NCBI GenBank assembly: GCA_016764955.1
Contig: JAESQZ010000062.1
Coordinates: 1-8,215, forward strand
Length of the DNA: 8,215 bases
Direction of reading: 5' to 3'
Origin: Deltaproteobacteria bacterium
GTDB lineage: Bacteria > Myxococcota > UBA727 > JABDBI01
The translations under genes and the position numbers were made by a program. Shown here one piece after another: positions 1 through 5,877 of the stretch (position 1 is its first letter; each line of letters opens with the position of its first letter). The notes beneath the pieces were generated by a model. That model searched no databases. It was not told the origin of the DNA and worked only from the letters and a program-made list of their open reading frames with translations.

Positions 1-85
1 CCACATCTGCTTGGAGCACAACGTCACAGGACTCTTGGCGGCCAATAAAAAGTTCTGATTTGTCTGCTTGAAGTTTTAAGTCCAT
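1..85 (-). CDS. FHA-domain protein, N-terminal fragment (runs off left edge)
   Basis: Only the first 28 codons are in the window; the gene reads leftward out of it. The visible peptide has the opening of a forkhead-associated (FHA) domain: two short beta-strand segments around an IGRQ motif (residues 14-17), then SCDVVL (19-24), matching the family pattern IGR-x3-CD-[IV]-x-L that leads into the phosphothreonine-binding loops. FHA domains bind phosphothreonine peptides and often act as readers for Ser/Thr kinases or in secretion-system regulation; which applies here cannot be seen. The ATG at 85 lies 5 nt after the stop of the upstream TPR gene and has no purine-rich ribosome site, so translation is probably coupled to the TPR gene. 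The FHA assignment rests on a short motif; the rest of the protein and any fused domains are unknown. Confidence 0.6.
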   Translation of the reverse strand, partial: MDLKLQADKSELFIGRQESCDVVLQADV

Positions 86-90
86 GATGA

Positions 91-1209
91 TTAAGAGCCG
101 CTAAGCGCGGTGATAACACGGTTGCATTGATGGCTTTTCTCTTCGTTCTTGTGTCCTGGGCAAAGGGCGAATGCTTGGCAGTTAGCCAAAGCTTCTTTGC
201 CGTTTAAGACTTTTTGATAGTGCATGCCTAATAGGTAATAAGCTGGGCAGATCTTTTTATCTAGTTTTACTGCTTTTTGACACTCTGGAATCGCCAAGTT
301 GCTCATGCCACCATCAAAGAGTAGAGCACAGTACCCATAGAGACCTTCTGCGTCGTTGGGATTTTTCTTAAGCTGCTCCACATAAGCTTTAAGCGCTTTG
401 CTTTTCATTTGGCTGCCCTGATACGCTTTGTTGGTTCCAGCAAGGCAAGTGGAATTCTTTTTATTGCCAGCCAAGCACTCTATAAATTGCTGAAGGGCAG
501 CATCGTATTGTTTTTTAAACAGGAGTGTTTCTCCGTAGCTTTCATGGCAAACCTCGCTACCTGGATCAACCTGGAGGCAATCCTCAAAATACTGTACGGC
601 TTCTTTGATATAGCCTGCTCGCTTTTCTTCGTCTTTTTCAATTGAGCCTTGGTAAAGATTGGCAAGCCCTAGGTCGCGATAGGCGTTAACGTAGCCAGGG
701 TTAATGGCAATGGCTTTTCTAAGTTGTTTCTCAGCTCGCTGGTAGTTATCCCGAGCAGCTCGGTTATTTCGTTTGACGCTCGCTTGCTGGCCTAGTTTTA
801 GGTAGCTAAGCCCTAAGTTGTAACGAGCATCTTCATAGCCTGGGTCAATGCGGAGGGCCGCATTAAAGTAGGGGATGGCATCGCCATAATTTTTGTTTTT
901 GAAGTAGATGGCCCCTAGGTTGTTACGTGCTTGAGCAAAGTTTTTGCTTTGTTTGATGGCCTTTGTGAACCAGCCAATGGCTTTGTTGGTATCACCACGT
1001 GCATAGGCAACCAGTCCCATGCCGTTCATGCAAGCTGCAACCTGGTCGTCATACTCAAGGCACAGCTCGCATCGGACCTTTGCGCCCTCGTAGTCTTCAA
1101 CTTGCAGGCTTTCAATACAGGCTGACTCCTGTTCTAGGGCCCTAGGATTAACAGGCTGAGGTCTGGAGCAGCTTAAAGAAAGTGCTAGTATGAGTAAAAC
1201 TAAACGCAT
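91..1209 (-). CDS. TPR-repeat protein, probable lipoprotein, cysteine-rich
   Basis: The 372-aa protein begins with a short hydrophobic signal segment (residues 3-13) ending at Cys14, a loose lipobox (SLSC), so it is probably a lipoprotein of the periplasm or outer membrane. From about residue 25 to 360 it consists of tandem tetratricopeptide repeats, about eight, with typical elements such as ARNNLGAIYF, ALRIDPGYEDARYNLG and AIAINPGYVNAYRDLG. These would form a superhelical protein-binding scaffold. It carries 14 further cysteines, many in pairs 10-12 residues apart at repeat junctions (50/60, 211/221, 245/255, 310/321, 350/362). The general plan (lipoprotein plus TPRs) is that of PilF/PilW/Tgl pilotins for the type IV pilus secretin, but I see nothing specific enough to name it. 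The ATG has a GGAG ribosome site 5 nt upstream (1215-1218 region). It follows the Yip1-like gene by 20 nt and is 5 nt ahead of the FHA gene, so the three are probably cotranscribed. Confidence 0.85.
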   Translation of the reverse strand: MRLVLLILALSLSCSRPQPVNPRALEQESACIESLQVEDYEGAKVRCELCLEYDDQVAACMNGMGLVAYARGDTNKAIGWFTKAIKQSKNFAQARNNLGAIYFKNKNYGDAIPYFNAALRIDPGYEDARYNLGLSYLKLGQQASVKRNNRAARDNYQRAEKQLRKAIAINPGYVNAYRDLGLANLYQGSIEKDEEKRAGYIKEAVQYFEDCLQVDPGSEVCHESYGETLLFKKQYDAALQQFIECLAGNKKNSTCLAGTNKAYQGSQMKSKALKAYVEQLKKNPNDAEGLYGYCALLFDGGMSNLAIPECQKAVKLDKKICPAYYLLGMHYQKVLNGKEALANCQAFALCPGHKNEEKSHQCNRVITALSGS

Positions 1210-1229
1210 AGTATCTCCAGGGTCTTACA

Positions 1230-1820
1230 CTACAATGAAAGGGCCAATATCTGCAAAGCAGAGCTCCAAGTCATTTTAAGAAAAAGGGCGGGAGTTAGAA
1301 TAAAGATAAAGGCAGCAAAAGTAGAAAGGCCATAAACCTCTTTAAGGCCCTTTAAAAGCAAGACAAACACCCAAACGGTTGACACCATTGGGCCTAGTGC
1401 TGGTACTACGCAAAAGAGCATGGGGACTTGGCACCAAGATACTATGCTAAGCGTCGTGTCGTAGCTAGCCATTTTCTGGTTTTTCTGGATAAGCCCTCTG
1501 ATGAAAAAGTGCAAGGCACTCGCAAATAAAATAATGCCAAAAAAGGCTGTTAGAGGTGAAAAAAACAACTCGAGCAAGCTTTGATTTTTGAGAATCAGCA
1601 ATTGCTCTGGGGTTACCAGCTTTTTAACCGACTCTTGGTCTTTTGCTGCGTGAACAAAGTAAAGCTGGGCTACTGAGCTAAAGAATATGCCTAGAAAAAG
1701 GCACCCAATTCCCATGATAGAAGTTCGGCGCGACACGAGCTCTGGTTTGAAATTTGAGAAAAATTGAGTAGGTGTCCTTAAAATAAGACCCATATTGGCG
1801 AATAGCGAAGGCATGCTCAA
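1230..1820 (-). CDS. Yip1-family multi-pass membrane protein
   Basis: This 196-aa integral membrane protein has about five hydrophobic segments (roughly residues 35-56, 85-110, 122-139, 141-157 and 165-182). The order of features fits the bacterial Yip1 family (PF04893): an N-terminal stretch of the type 'TPTQFF', a Ser/Trp-rich segment near 126-140 ending in a Pro-x-x-Gly (VPALGP), a helix with Trp150 and a GLKEVYGLS loop (158-166), then the last helix. Bacterial members have no settled function. The reading frame can start at TTG 1820, which has an AGAG ribosome site 6 nt upstream (1830-1827), or at ATG 1814 two codons later; the first fits the ribosome site better. It lies 74 nt downstream of the AlkZ-like gene and 20 nt upstream of the TPR gene. 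Confidence 0.7.
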   Translation of the reverse strand: MSMPSLFANMGLILRTPTQFFSNFKPELVSRRTSIMGIGCLFLGIFFSSVAQLYFVHAAKDQESVKKLVTPEQLLILKNQSLLELFFSPLTAFFGIILFASALHFFIRGLIQKNQKMASYDTTLSIVSWCQVPMLFCVVPALGPMVSTVWVFVLLLKGLKEVYGLSTFAAFIFILTPALFLKMTWSSALQILALSL

Positions 1821-1894
1821 GTCATGCTCTGGTTTTGATGAATAATCAAGAGCCTTGTTACCCTGGCCTGCGCCAGTATGACAAGATGGGATCT

Positions 1895-3205
1895 CTAAGC
1901 CACCGCGCCTTCGCTGCCACTTAAATAGGGTTTTCTAAATGTGTTAGAGGTTCGCCTTTCAAGAGGACTCGTGAGCATTTCTGGGTCGGCTGTTTTAAAT
2001 GGAGGTTCTTTGCCGAGTGGCCAAAGGAAAGAAGCTGGTGGGCGCTTATCCAAGGTTTCGGGCAAGTCTCGTTTATAAATGTAGGTCTTATTAGAGCCGG
2101 AAATTCTTGAGAGGCTTTGGGCATACTGTTCAGCAAGGAATTGAATATCTGATGCGAGGTCTGAATAGGCGTTAAAAAGATGGTACTCAAAAATGTGGTC
2201 TTGCCCGTCTCTGAACTGCCAGACACCGATGATTTTGCCATTATAAATTATGGTTCCAGCCGCATTTCCGAGAGGATCATAAACATAGTTGTAATAACTT
2301 CTCTTAATGTTTCGCTTACGGCAAATCCAACCGTTGGTGTAAGGATCAAATGGAGGCAAGAAGGCGACTTGGTGATCCTTATTGCCTGCTTGCTTAAGAG
2401 CAGGGATTCTTTCTTTTAAAATATACAAATCGTCTTTAATGCCTTCAGCGGTAACAGAAGTAATCTCGCGTCTGATATTCGAGAAAGTTCTTTCAATTTG
2501 TGCCTCGGTTAAGCCGCTCCACCAAATCATATCCTTTTTGGAGACGGGCCCATAGGTTGCAACATAACGTTTTATCAGGTGACAACGAGCTGTTTCTTGA
2601 TTTTCAGACCCTAACTTAAAGTCTGGGAACCAGTTTCGTGTAAGCGCATATAGAAAGTTGTTTCCCTTCCATCCTTTATGAAAAGTTCTAACCAGTGTGC
2701 CTTGTTCACAGAGTTTCCGAATCATTAATCTTTGAGCGTTAGGTGATGGAGCTGGTGTTTTTCGGCGGTATATAATTTCGATAAGCTGTTCGTGTGACTG
2801 AGGGATCTTTATATCAGCAGCCTCAAGACGGTGCTGTGCTCTTAGTAGATCCAGCTCTGAGATGCCAGCTTCTAGCAATCGTTCAAGTGAGCTGGAGCGC
2901 AATAGCTGATTGAGGGCTCTAAAGTAGATAGGGTAGTCTATGCTTGCCATTAAGAAAAGCGAACCGCGGAAGCTGTTGGCTCTGACAAGTGTTTTGTCTG
3001 TTAGGATTGCCTCATCAAGATCACTTAATCTGAACTCAGGTCTTCTTGCTAAAATGGATAAAAATGCAATTGGATTGGCGCCGGAAAAGCCAATTCTATT
3101 TGCAAGTGCTTCCACCAATGTTTCTTGATCATCAAAGCAGATCAATGAACTGTGGTGATAGCTCTGGATTGCTTTGAGAGTAAACTTTTCCGTTCGCTGA
3201 TTCAT
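1895..3205 (-). CDS. Winged-helix DNA-binding protein of the AlkZ/YcaQ (HTH_42) family, glycosylase motif apparently altered
   Basis: The 436-aa protein matches the AlkZ/YcaQ superfamily (HTH_42, PF06224), whose characterised members are DNA glycosylases that unhook interstrand crosslinks and excise bulky alkylpurines. Family landmarks in order: LVRANSFRGSLFL (73-85), a linker winged helix with YGPVSKKDMIWWSGL (218-232), LPPFDPYTNGW (283-293) and AGTIIYNGKIIGVW (316-329). These correspond to family motifs of the types VR-x3-RGTLH, GP-x5-WWSGL, LPxFDPY and G-x4-dGxxxGxW. The segment that carries the catalytic Gln-x-Gln/Asp in AlkZ and YcaQ reads RIGFSGANPIAFLSI here (37-51), with no glutamine, and the usual His after RGT is Phe84. 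It therefore may bind DNA without base excision, or use other residues. A tail of about 65 residues (372-436) extends beyond the family core. The ATG at 3205 has no strong ribosome site. It may head the minus-strand run that includes the Yip1, TPR and FHA genes. Confidence 0.8.
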   Translation of the reverse strand: MNQRTEKFTLKAIQSYHHSSLICFDDQETLVEALANRIGFSGANPIAFLSILARRPEFRLSDLDEAILTDKTLVRANSFRGSLFLMASIDYPIYFRALNQLLRSSSLERLLEAGISELDLLRAQHRLEAADIKIPQSHEQLIEIIYRRKTPAPSPNAQRLMIRKLCEQGTLVRTFHKGWKGNNFLYALTRNWFPDFKLGSENQETARCHLIKRYVATYGPVSKKDMIWWSGLTEAQIERTFSNIRREITSVTAEGIKDDLYILKERIPALKQAGNKDHQVAFLPPFDPYTNGWICRKRNIKRSYYNYVYDPLGNAAGTIIYNGKIIGVWQFRDGQDHIFEYHLFNAYSDLASDIQFLAEQYAQSLSRISGSNKTYIYKRDLPETLDKRPPASFLWPLGKEPPFKTADPEMLTSPLERRTSNTFRKPYLSGSEGAVA

Positions 3206-3260
3206 AGAAACATGGATAACGGAAAGCCAAAGTGAAACGCAAATGATAAATTAATTCGAG

Positions 3261-3368
3261 ATGATTGATTTTACACCAAGACCACTTAATTCAAAACGGG
3301 CATTGATATTGGTGTTCGTTATCTTCCTGCTTTCAATTGGAATCGCTTTAAGTGGCCGTTCAGGGTAA
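3261..3368 (+). CDS. Possible small single-pass membrane peptide (35 aa)
   Basis: In the gap between two minus-strand genes, an ATG at 3261 opens a 35-codon frame ending in TAA at 3366-3368. The predicted peptide has a basic N-terminus (RPLNSKR, residues 7-13) followed by one strongly hydrophobic stretch (ALILVFVIFLLSIGIAL, 14-30) and a short polar end (SGRSG). This is the layout of a small inner-membrane protein with the N-terminus inside. It is on the opposite strand to both neighbours and convergent with the gene at 3394-3906. There is no clear Shine-Dalgarno sequence (TTCGAG precedes the ATG) and no convincing promoter, so it may be chance. An 8-bp inverted repeat (CCACTTAA 3282-3289, TTAAGTGG 3348-3355) lies inside it. 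Confidence 0.3.
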   Translation: MIDFTPRPLNSKRALILVFVIFLLSIGIALSGRSG

Positions 3369-3393
3369 ATCAGCATATCCGATTAGGGACTGT

Positions 3394-3906
3394 TCAATGG
3401 TTGTACCAGAGATGATCGGCATTTTTTTTTACCTCTAGACCCTCTTCTGCTAAGATAACTTCACGTGCTTGTGAGTGATAAACCTCGGTAATAATTCCAC
3501 TTCGATCAGGAACAAAATTGAAGCGGCCGCGTTCATTATGATTGAAAAAGCAAGCCATGCCGACTGCGGGCTCTTTGGAACCTCTTGGTGAGTAGAGATT
3601 TTGGCGCTTTGAGAAGTGAATTAGATTGGCAGTGCTCCTGAAAAAATAAGGCTGTTCGGGTGTGTTGGCGCCACCGCCGATTTTACGGTAGCCACTTTCG
3701 TCTTTATAAAAATCTTTTTCTAAAGCTTCGCGTAACCAGGGAGCGCCTGCAATCATGACTACATCCAGCGCACATAAAGGGCTACTGACTGGATTGAAGT
3801 CTGAATCAGCTTTTGAGCCAACAAGACTGTTGGCAATCTTAGCTGCTGCCTGACGTCGTTCTAAGCGGGCTGAGCTTAAAATATATCCTGTTGTTTGCTT
3901 TACCAT
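3394..3906 (-). CDS. Hypothetical protein, possibly DUF1287/NlpC-P60-like
   Basis: I do not recognise this 170-aa protein with certainty. It has no signal peptide or membrane segment. The order of elements, LCALDVVMIAGAPWLREAL (44-62), D65 and Y73, PYFFRS near 86-91, then GRFNFVPDRSGIITEV (127-142), recalls DUF1287-type NlpC/P60-fold proteins (Cys-x-DVV, then a G-x-[IV]-x-F beta-strand, then HIGIV). In that reading Cys45 would be the nucleophile, but the usual histidine is replaced (DRSGII, 134-139), so activity is doubtful. The frame is open to a TTG at 3927, but the ATG at 3906 overlaps the cdsA stop by 7 nt (3900-3906) and is the better start; neither has a clear ribosome site, so coupling to cdsA translation is likely. 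It is the last gene of the rpsD-tolQ-uppS-cdsA run. Confidence 0.6.
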   Translation of the reverse strand: MVKQTTGYILSSARLERRQAAAKIANSLVGSKADSDFNPVSSPLCALDVVMIAGAPWLREALEKDFYKDESGYRKIGGGANTPEQPYFFRSTANLIHFSKRQNLYSPRGSKEPAVGMACFFNHNERGRFNFVPDRSGIITEVYHSQAREVILAEEGLEVKKNADHLWYNH

Positions 3907-4523
3907 GAGAAGTACAAATAGGCCCAAGGAGCAGTTAATAAAAGAGCATCAATTCGATCCAAGACACCTCCATGACCCGGGAGCAATGCGCCAGAGTCCT
4001 TAACCTTACATAGGCGCTTTACCCAGCTTTCAATCAGATCGCCAGCGGGTGCTAAAATGGCGCATGGGAGTGAAACCCATAAAAAATCTTGTGCTCCAAG
4101 AGGAGTTAAGAAATCTTGTAAGACAAAGGGCATCAAAACAGCGCCAAGCGTGCCTCCGAGCACACCTTCCCAGGTTTTTTTGGGGCTAATACTAGGGGCA
4201 AGTTTATGCTTGCCGAAAGCACGCCCTGCAAAGTAGGCGAAAGTATCACTAGACCAGGTGGCGATCAAAACAAGCAAGACAGCGCTGAAACTCACGTGTA
4301 ATCTCAGTAAGTATAGCGAGCTAATCCCAGCAGTAATATAAAGAGTTCCTAAAATAGCCAGGGCGTACGAAGGCTTTTTTCGAACCATCCTCCAGAACTC
4401 AGCGAGGCTAAATCCAAGCATGCCTATGATGAGTACTAATAGGCCCCAGCCATTCTTATAAAAGAGCCATAAAAATCCTGGTAGAATAATGATAGCGCTT
4501 AAAAGTCTTAGAAGAAGATTCAT
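3900..4523 (-). CDS. cdsA: Phosphatidate cytidylyltransferase (CDP-diacylglycerol synthase)
   Basis: It makes CDP-diacylglycerol from CTP and phosphatidic acid in the cytoplasmic membrane, the common precursor of bacterial phospholipids. The full family signature is present at residues 166-192: S-x-x-KR-x4-KD-x-G-x-LLPGHGG-x-x-DR-x-D. The upstream CTP-site region is also present (WSSDTFAYFAGRAFGKHKLAP, 90-110, then SPKKTWEG, 113-120), as is GDLIES (161-166). About six or seven hydrophobic segments are visible. At 207 aa it is short for the family (about 260-285 aa in well-known members); the N-terminal start is conserved in style, and the shortening falls between residues 45 and 90, where some membrane helices appear to be missing. 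Its ATG overlaps the uppS stop as ATGA (4520-4523), so the two are translationally coupled, as is common for this pair. Confidence 0.95.
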   Translation of the reverse strand: MNLLLRLLSAIIILPGFLWLFYKNGWGLLVLIIGMLGFSLAEFWRMVRKKPSYALAILGTLYITAGISSLYLLRLHVSFSAVLLVLIATWSSDTFAYFAGRAFGKHKLAPSISPKKTWEGVLGGTLGAVLMPFVLQDFLTPLGAQDFLWVSLPCAILAPAGDLIESWVKRLCKVKDSGALLPGHGGVLDRIDALLLTAPWAYLYFSW

Positions 4524-5227
4524 GATGATTGTCCAAATCGGCGCTCTCGATTTTGGTAGTCTGCGATCGCCGATTTCAAGTCATTTCGGTTAAAGTCAGG
4601 CCAGTATTTATCAGTCATACAGAGCTCTGTGTAGGAGAGCTGCCACAGAAGAAAATTAGAAAGTCTCTTTTCGCCGCCGGTGCGAATAAATAGATCTGGA
4701 TCAGGTAGCTCTCGAGTTTGCAGATAATTGCCCACTAGATTCTCTGAAATATCGCTCAAAGCTACTTTGCCAGCCAAAACATCTGAGCTGACATGCTTAA
4801 CAGCCTCAGCGATTTCAGCGCGAGATCCATAAGCAAGCGCCACTGTTAGGTTGAGTCGCTTGCAGTCTTTTGTTTTTTCGCAAAGTGATTGGATGGTAGA
4901 TTGGAGCAATTTAGGAAGTTTTTCTAACGAGCCAATTGTCCGTACGCGAATGCCTTTTTCAACAAGTTTTGAACTATCTTTTGATAGGTACTCTCGCATA
5001 AGATTCATAAGGCCAACCACTTCTTCTTTAGGGCGCTTCCAATTTTCAGATGAGAAAGCAAAAAGCGTTAAATAGGGGATGCCTATTTCTACACAGTAAT
5101 CGACAATATCTTGGGCAGCATCCACGCCTGCTCGATGCCCCTCAAGCCTGCTTAAGCCTATTTGCTTTGCCCAACGACCATTCCCGTCCATCACAATGGC
5201 TATGTGCTTAGGAGGCAGATTGGTCAT
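4520..5227 (-). CDS. uppS: Isoprenyl transferase, undecaprenyl diphosphate synthase type
   Basis: This cis-prenyltransferase extends farnesyl-PP with isopentenyl-PP to undecaprenyl-PP, the lipid carrier for peptidoglycan and surface glycans; it acts in the cytoplasm at the membrane face. The 235-aa length is normal. Conserved sites are visible: HIAIVMDGNGRWA (8-20) with catalytic Asp14 and Arg18, the GHRAG loop with His31, FAFSSENWKRP (57-66), and the C-terminal signature PDPDLFIRTGGEKRLSNF (175-192) with Arg182, Glu186 and Arg188, then Glu201 and WPDF (209-212). The signature has RTGGE where most members have RTSGE, a mild change. The ATG at 5227 lies 7 nt after the tolQ stop, with an AGG ribosome site inside the tolQ end, and the gene overlaps cdsA by 4 nt. 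Confidence 0.96.
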   Translation of the reverse strand: MTNLPPKHIAIVMDGNGRWAKQIGLSRLEGHRAGVDAAQDIVDYCVEIGIPYLTLFAFSSENWKRPKEEVVGLMNLMREYLSKDSSKLVEKGIRVRTIGSLEKLPKLLQSTIQSLCEKTKDCKRLNLTVALAYGSRAEIAEAVKHVSSDVLAGKVALSDISENLVGNYLQTRELPDPDLFIRTGGEKRLSNFLLWQLSYTELCMTDKYWPDFNRNDLKSAIADYQNRERRFGQSS

Positions 5228-5234
5228 AGGCAGA

Positions 5235-5870
5235 CTACCTGCCTTTGCGAACTACATGTATGAAGTCATTTGAGAAGGTGTCTATGCAGGCAGCCATTGA
5301 GCGGATACGATTGGAAAAATAGTTGTAGGCAATCACAGCTGGAATAGCTGCGACCAGGCCTGCGGCTGTGGCAACAAGAGCCTCTGCAATGCCAGGTGCC
5401 ACAGTGGCTAGGCTAGCTGAGCCTCTAAGGCCAATTTCTTGGAAAGAGTTCATAATACCGACAACAGTTCCAAAGAGACCAATAAACGGAGAAGTCGATC
5501 CGACTGTGGCTAAAAAAGGCACCATGCTTTCTAGTTCTGCCATTTCAGATTGGCTTGCTTTACGCAAAATATGCTGAAAAGCGAGCTCGTCATGTGATTT
5601 GTCCTTTGAAGAGTTGACGAGCTCTCGATAACCTTGCCGAAAAACTTGAGCTAAGGGGCTTTTCTCAAAACGCCTGGACTCTTCATAGACTTGATCGAGA
5701 TGTTTGATTTTCCAAAAAGAGTCTGTGAACTCTGCAGAAGTGTTATGGGCTTTTTTGAGGGCAAAATACTTAAAGAGTATGATGGTCCAGCTAACAACCG
5801 AAAACAACCCCAAAACCCCAAGCACCAAAAATGCGATGGGGCCTGCCTGCGAAATCCACGATAGACCCAT
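5235..5870 (-). CDS. tolQ: TolQ/ExbB-type proton-channel protein
   Basis: This 211-aa protein belongs to the MotA/TolQ/ExbB family of inner-membrane stators that use the proton gradient to drive a partner (TolA or TonB). Three membrane helices are visible at about residues 11-34, 117-140 and 158-183, with a cytoplasmic region between the first two. The sequence FIGLFGTVVGIMNSF (129-143) and ATVAPGIAEALVATAAGLVA (155-174) followed by IPAVIAYN (176-183) is closer to TolQ than to ExbB as I know them. The frame stays open upstream to TTG 5903, but ATG 5870 has an AGTAGG ribosome site 6 nt upstream that overlaps the rpsD stop, so I start there; the longer form would overlap rpsD. It lies between rpsD and uppS. 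No tolR/exbD, tolA, tolB or pal follows it, which is unusual; the partner must be encoded elsewhere. Confidence 0.9.
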   Translation of the reverse strand: MGLSWISQAGPIAFLVLGVLGLFSVVSWTIILFKYFALKKAHNTSAEFTDSFWKIKHLDQVYEESRRFEKSPLAQVFRQGYRELVNSSKDKSHDELAFQHILRKASQSEMAELESMVPFLATVGSTSPFIGLFGTVVGIMNSFQEIGLRGSASLATVAPGIAEALVATAAGLVAAIPAVIAYNYFSNRIRSMAACIDTFSNDFIHVVRKGR

Positions 5871-5877
5871 ATTAAAC

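Noticed and set aside
1857..1884. Promoter-like TTGTCA (1884-1879) with a CTGGC/GCCAG inverted repeat (1863-1876) upstream of the Yip1-like gene
   Set aside because: The matching -10 (GGTAAC, 16-nt spacing) is poor and the 5-bp stem has no T run, so neither promoter nor terminator is supported.
1921..2241. 106-codon frame in another minus-strand phase within the AlkZ-like gene, with a GSSETGKTT stretch resembling a P-loop
   Set aside because: It lies wholly inside a well-supported gene; the P-loop resemblance is short and not followed by other ATPase motifs.
3282..3355. 8-bp inverted repeat CCACTTAA / TTAAGTGG with 58 nt between as a mobile-element end or large hairpin
   Set aside because: There is no target duplication, transposase or extension of the match; a chance pair of this length is plausible in a gap of this size.
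3871..3927. Longer start (TTG 3927) for the gene after cdsA
   Set aside because: It would enlarge the overlap with cdsA and has no ribosome site; ATG 3906 gives a compact stop-start overlap.
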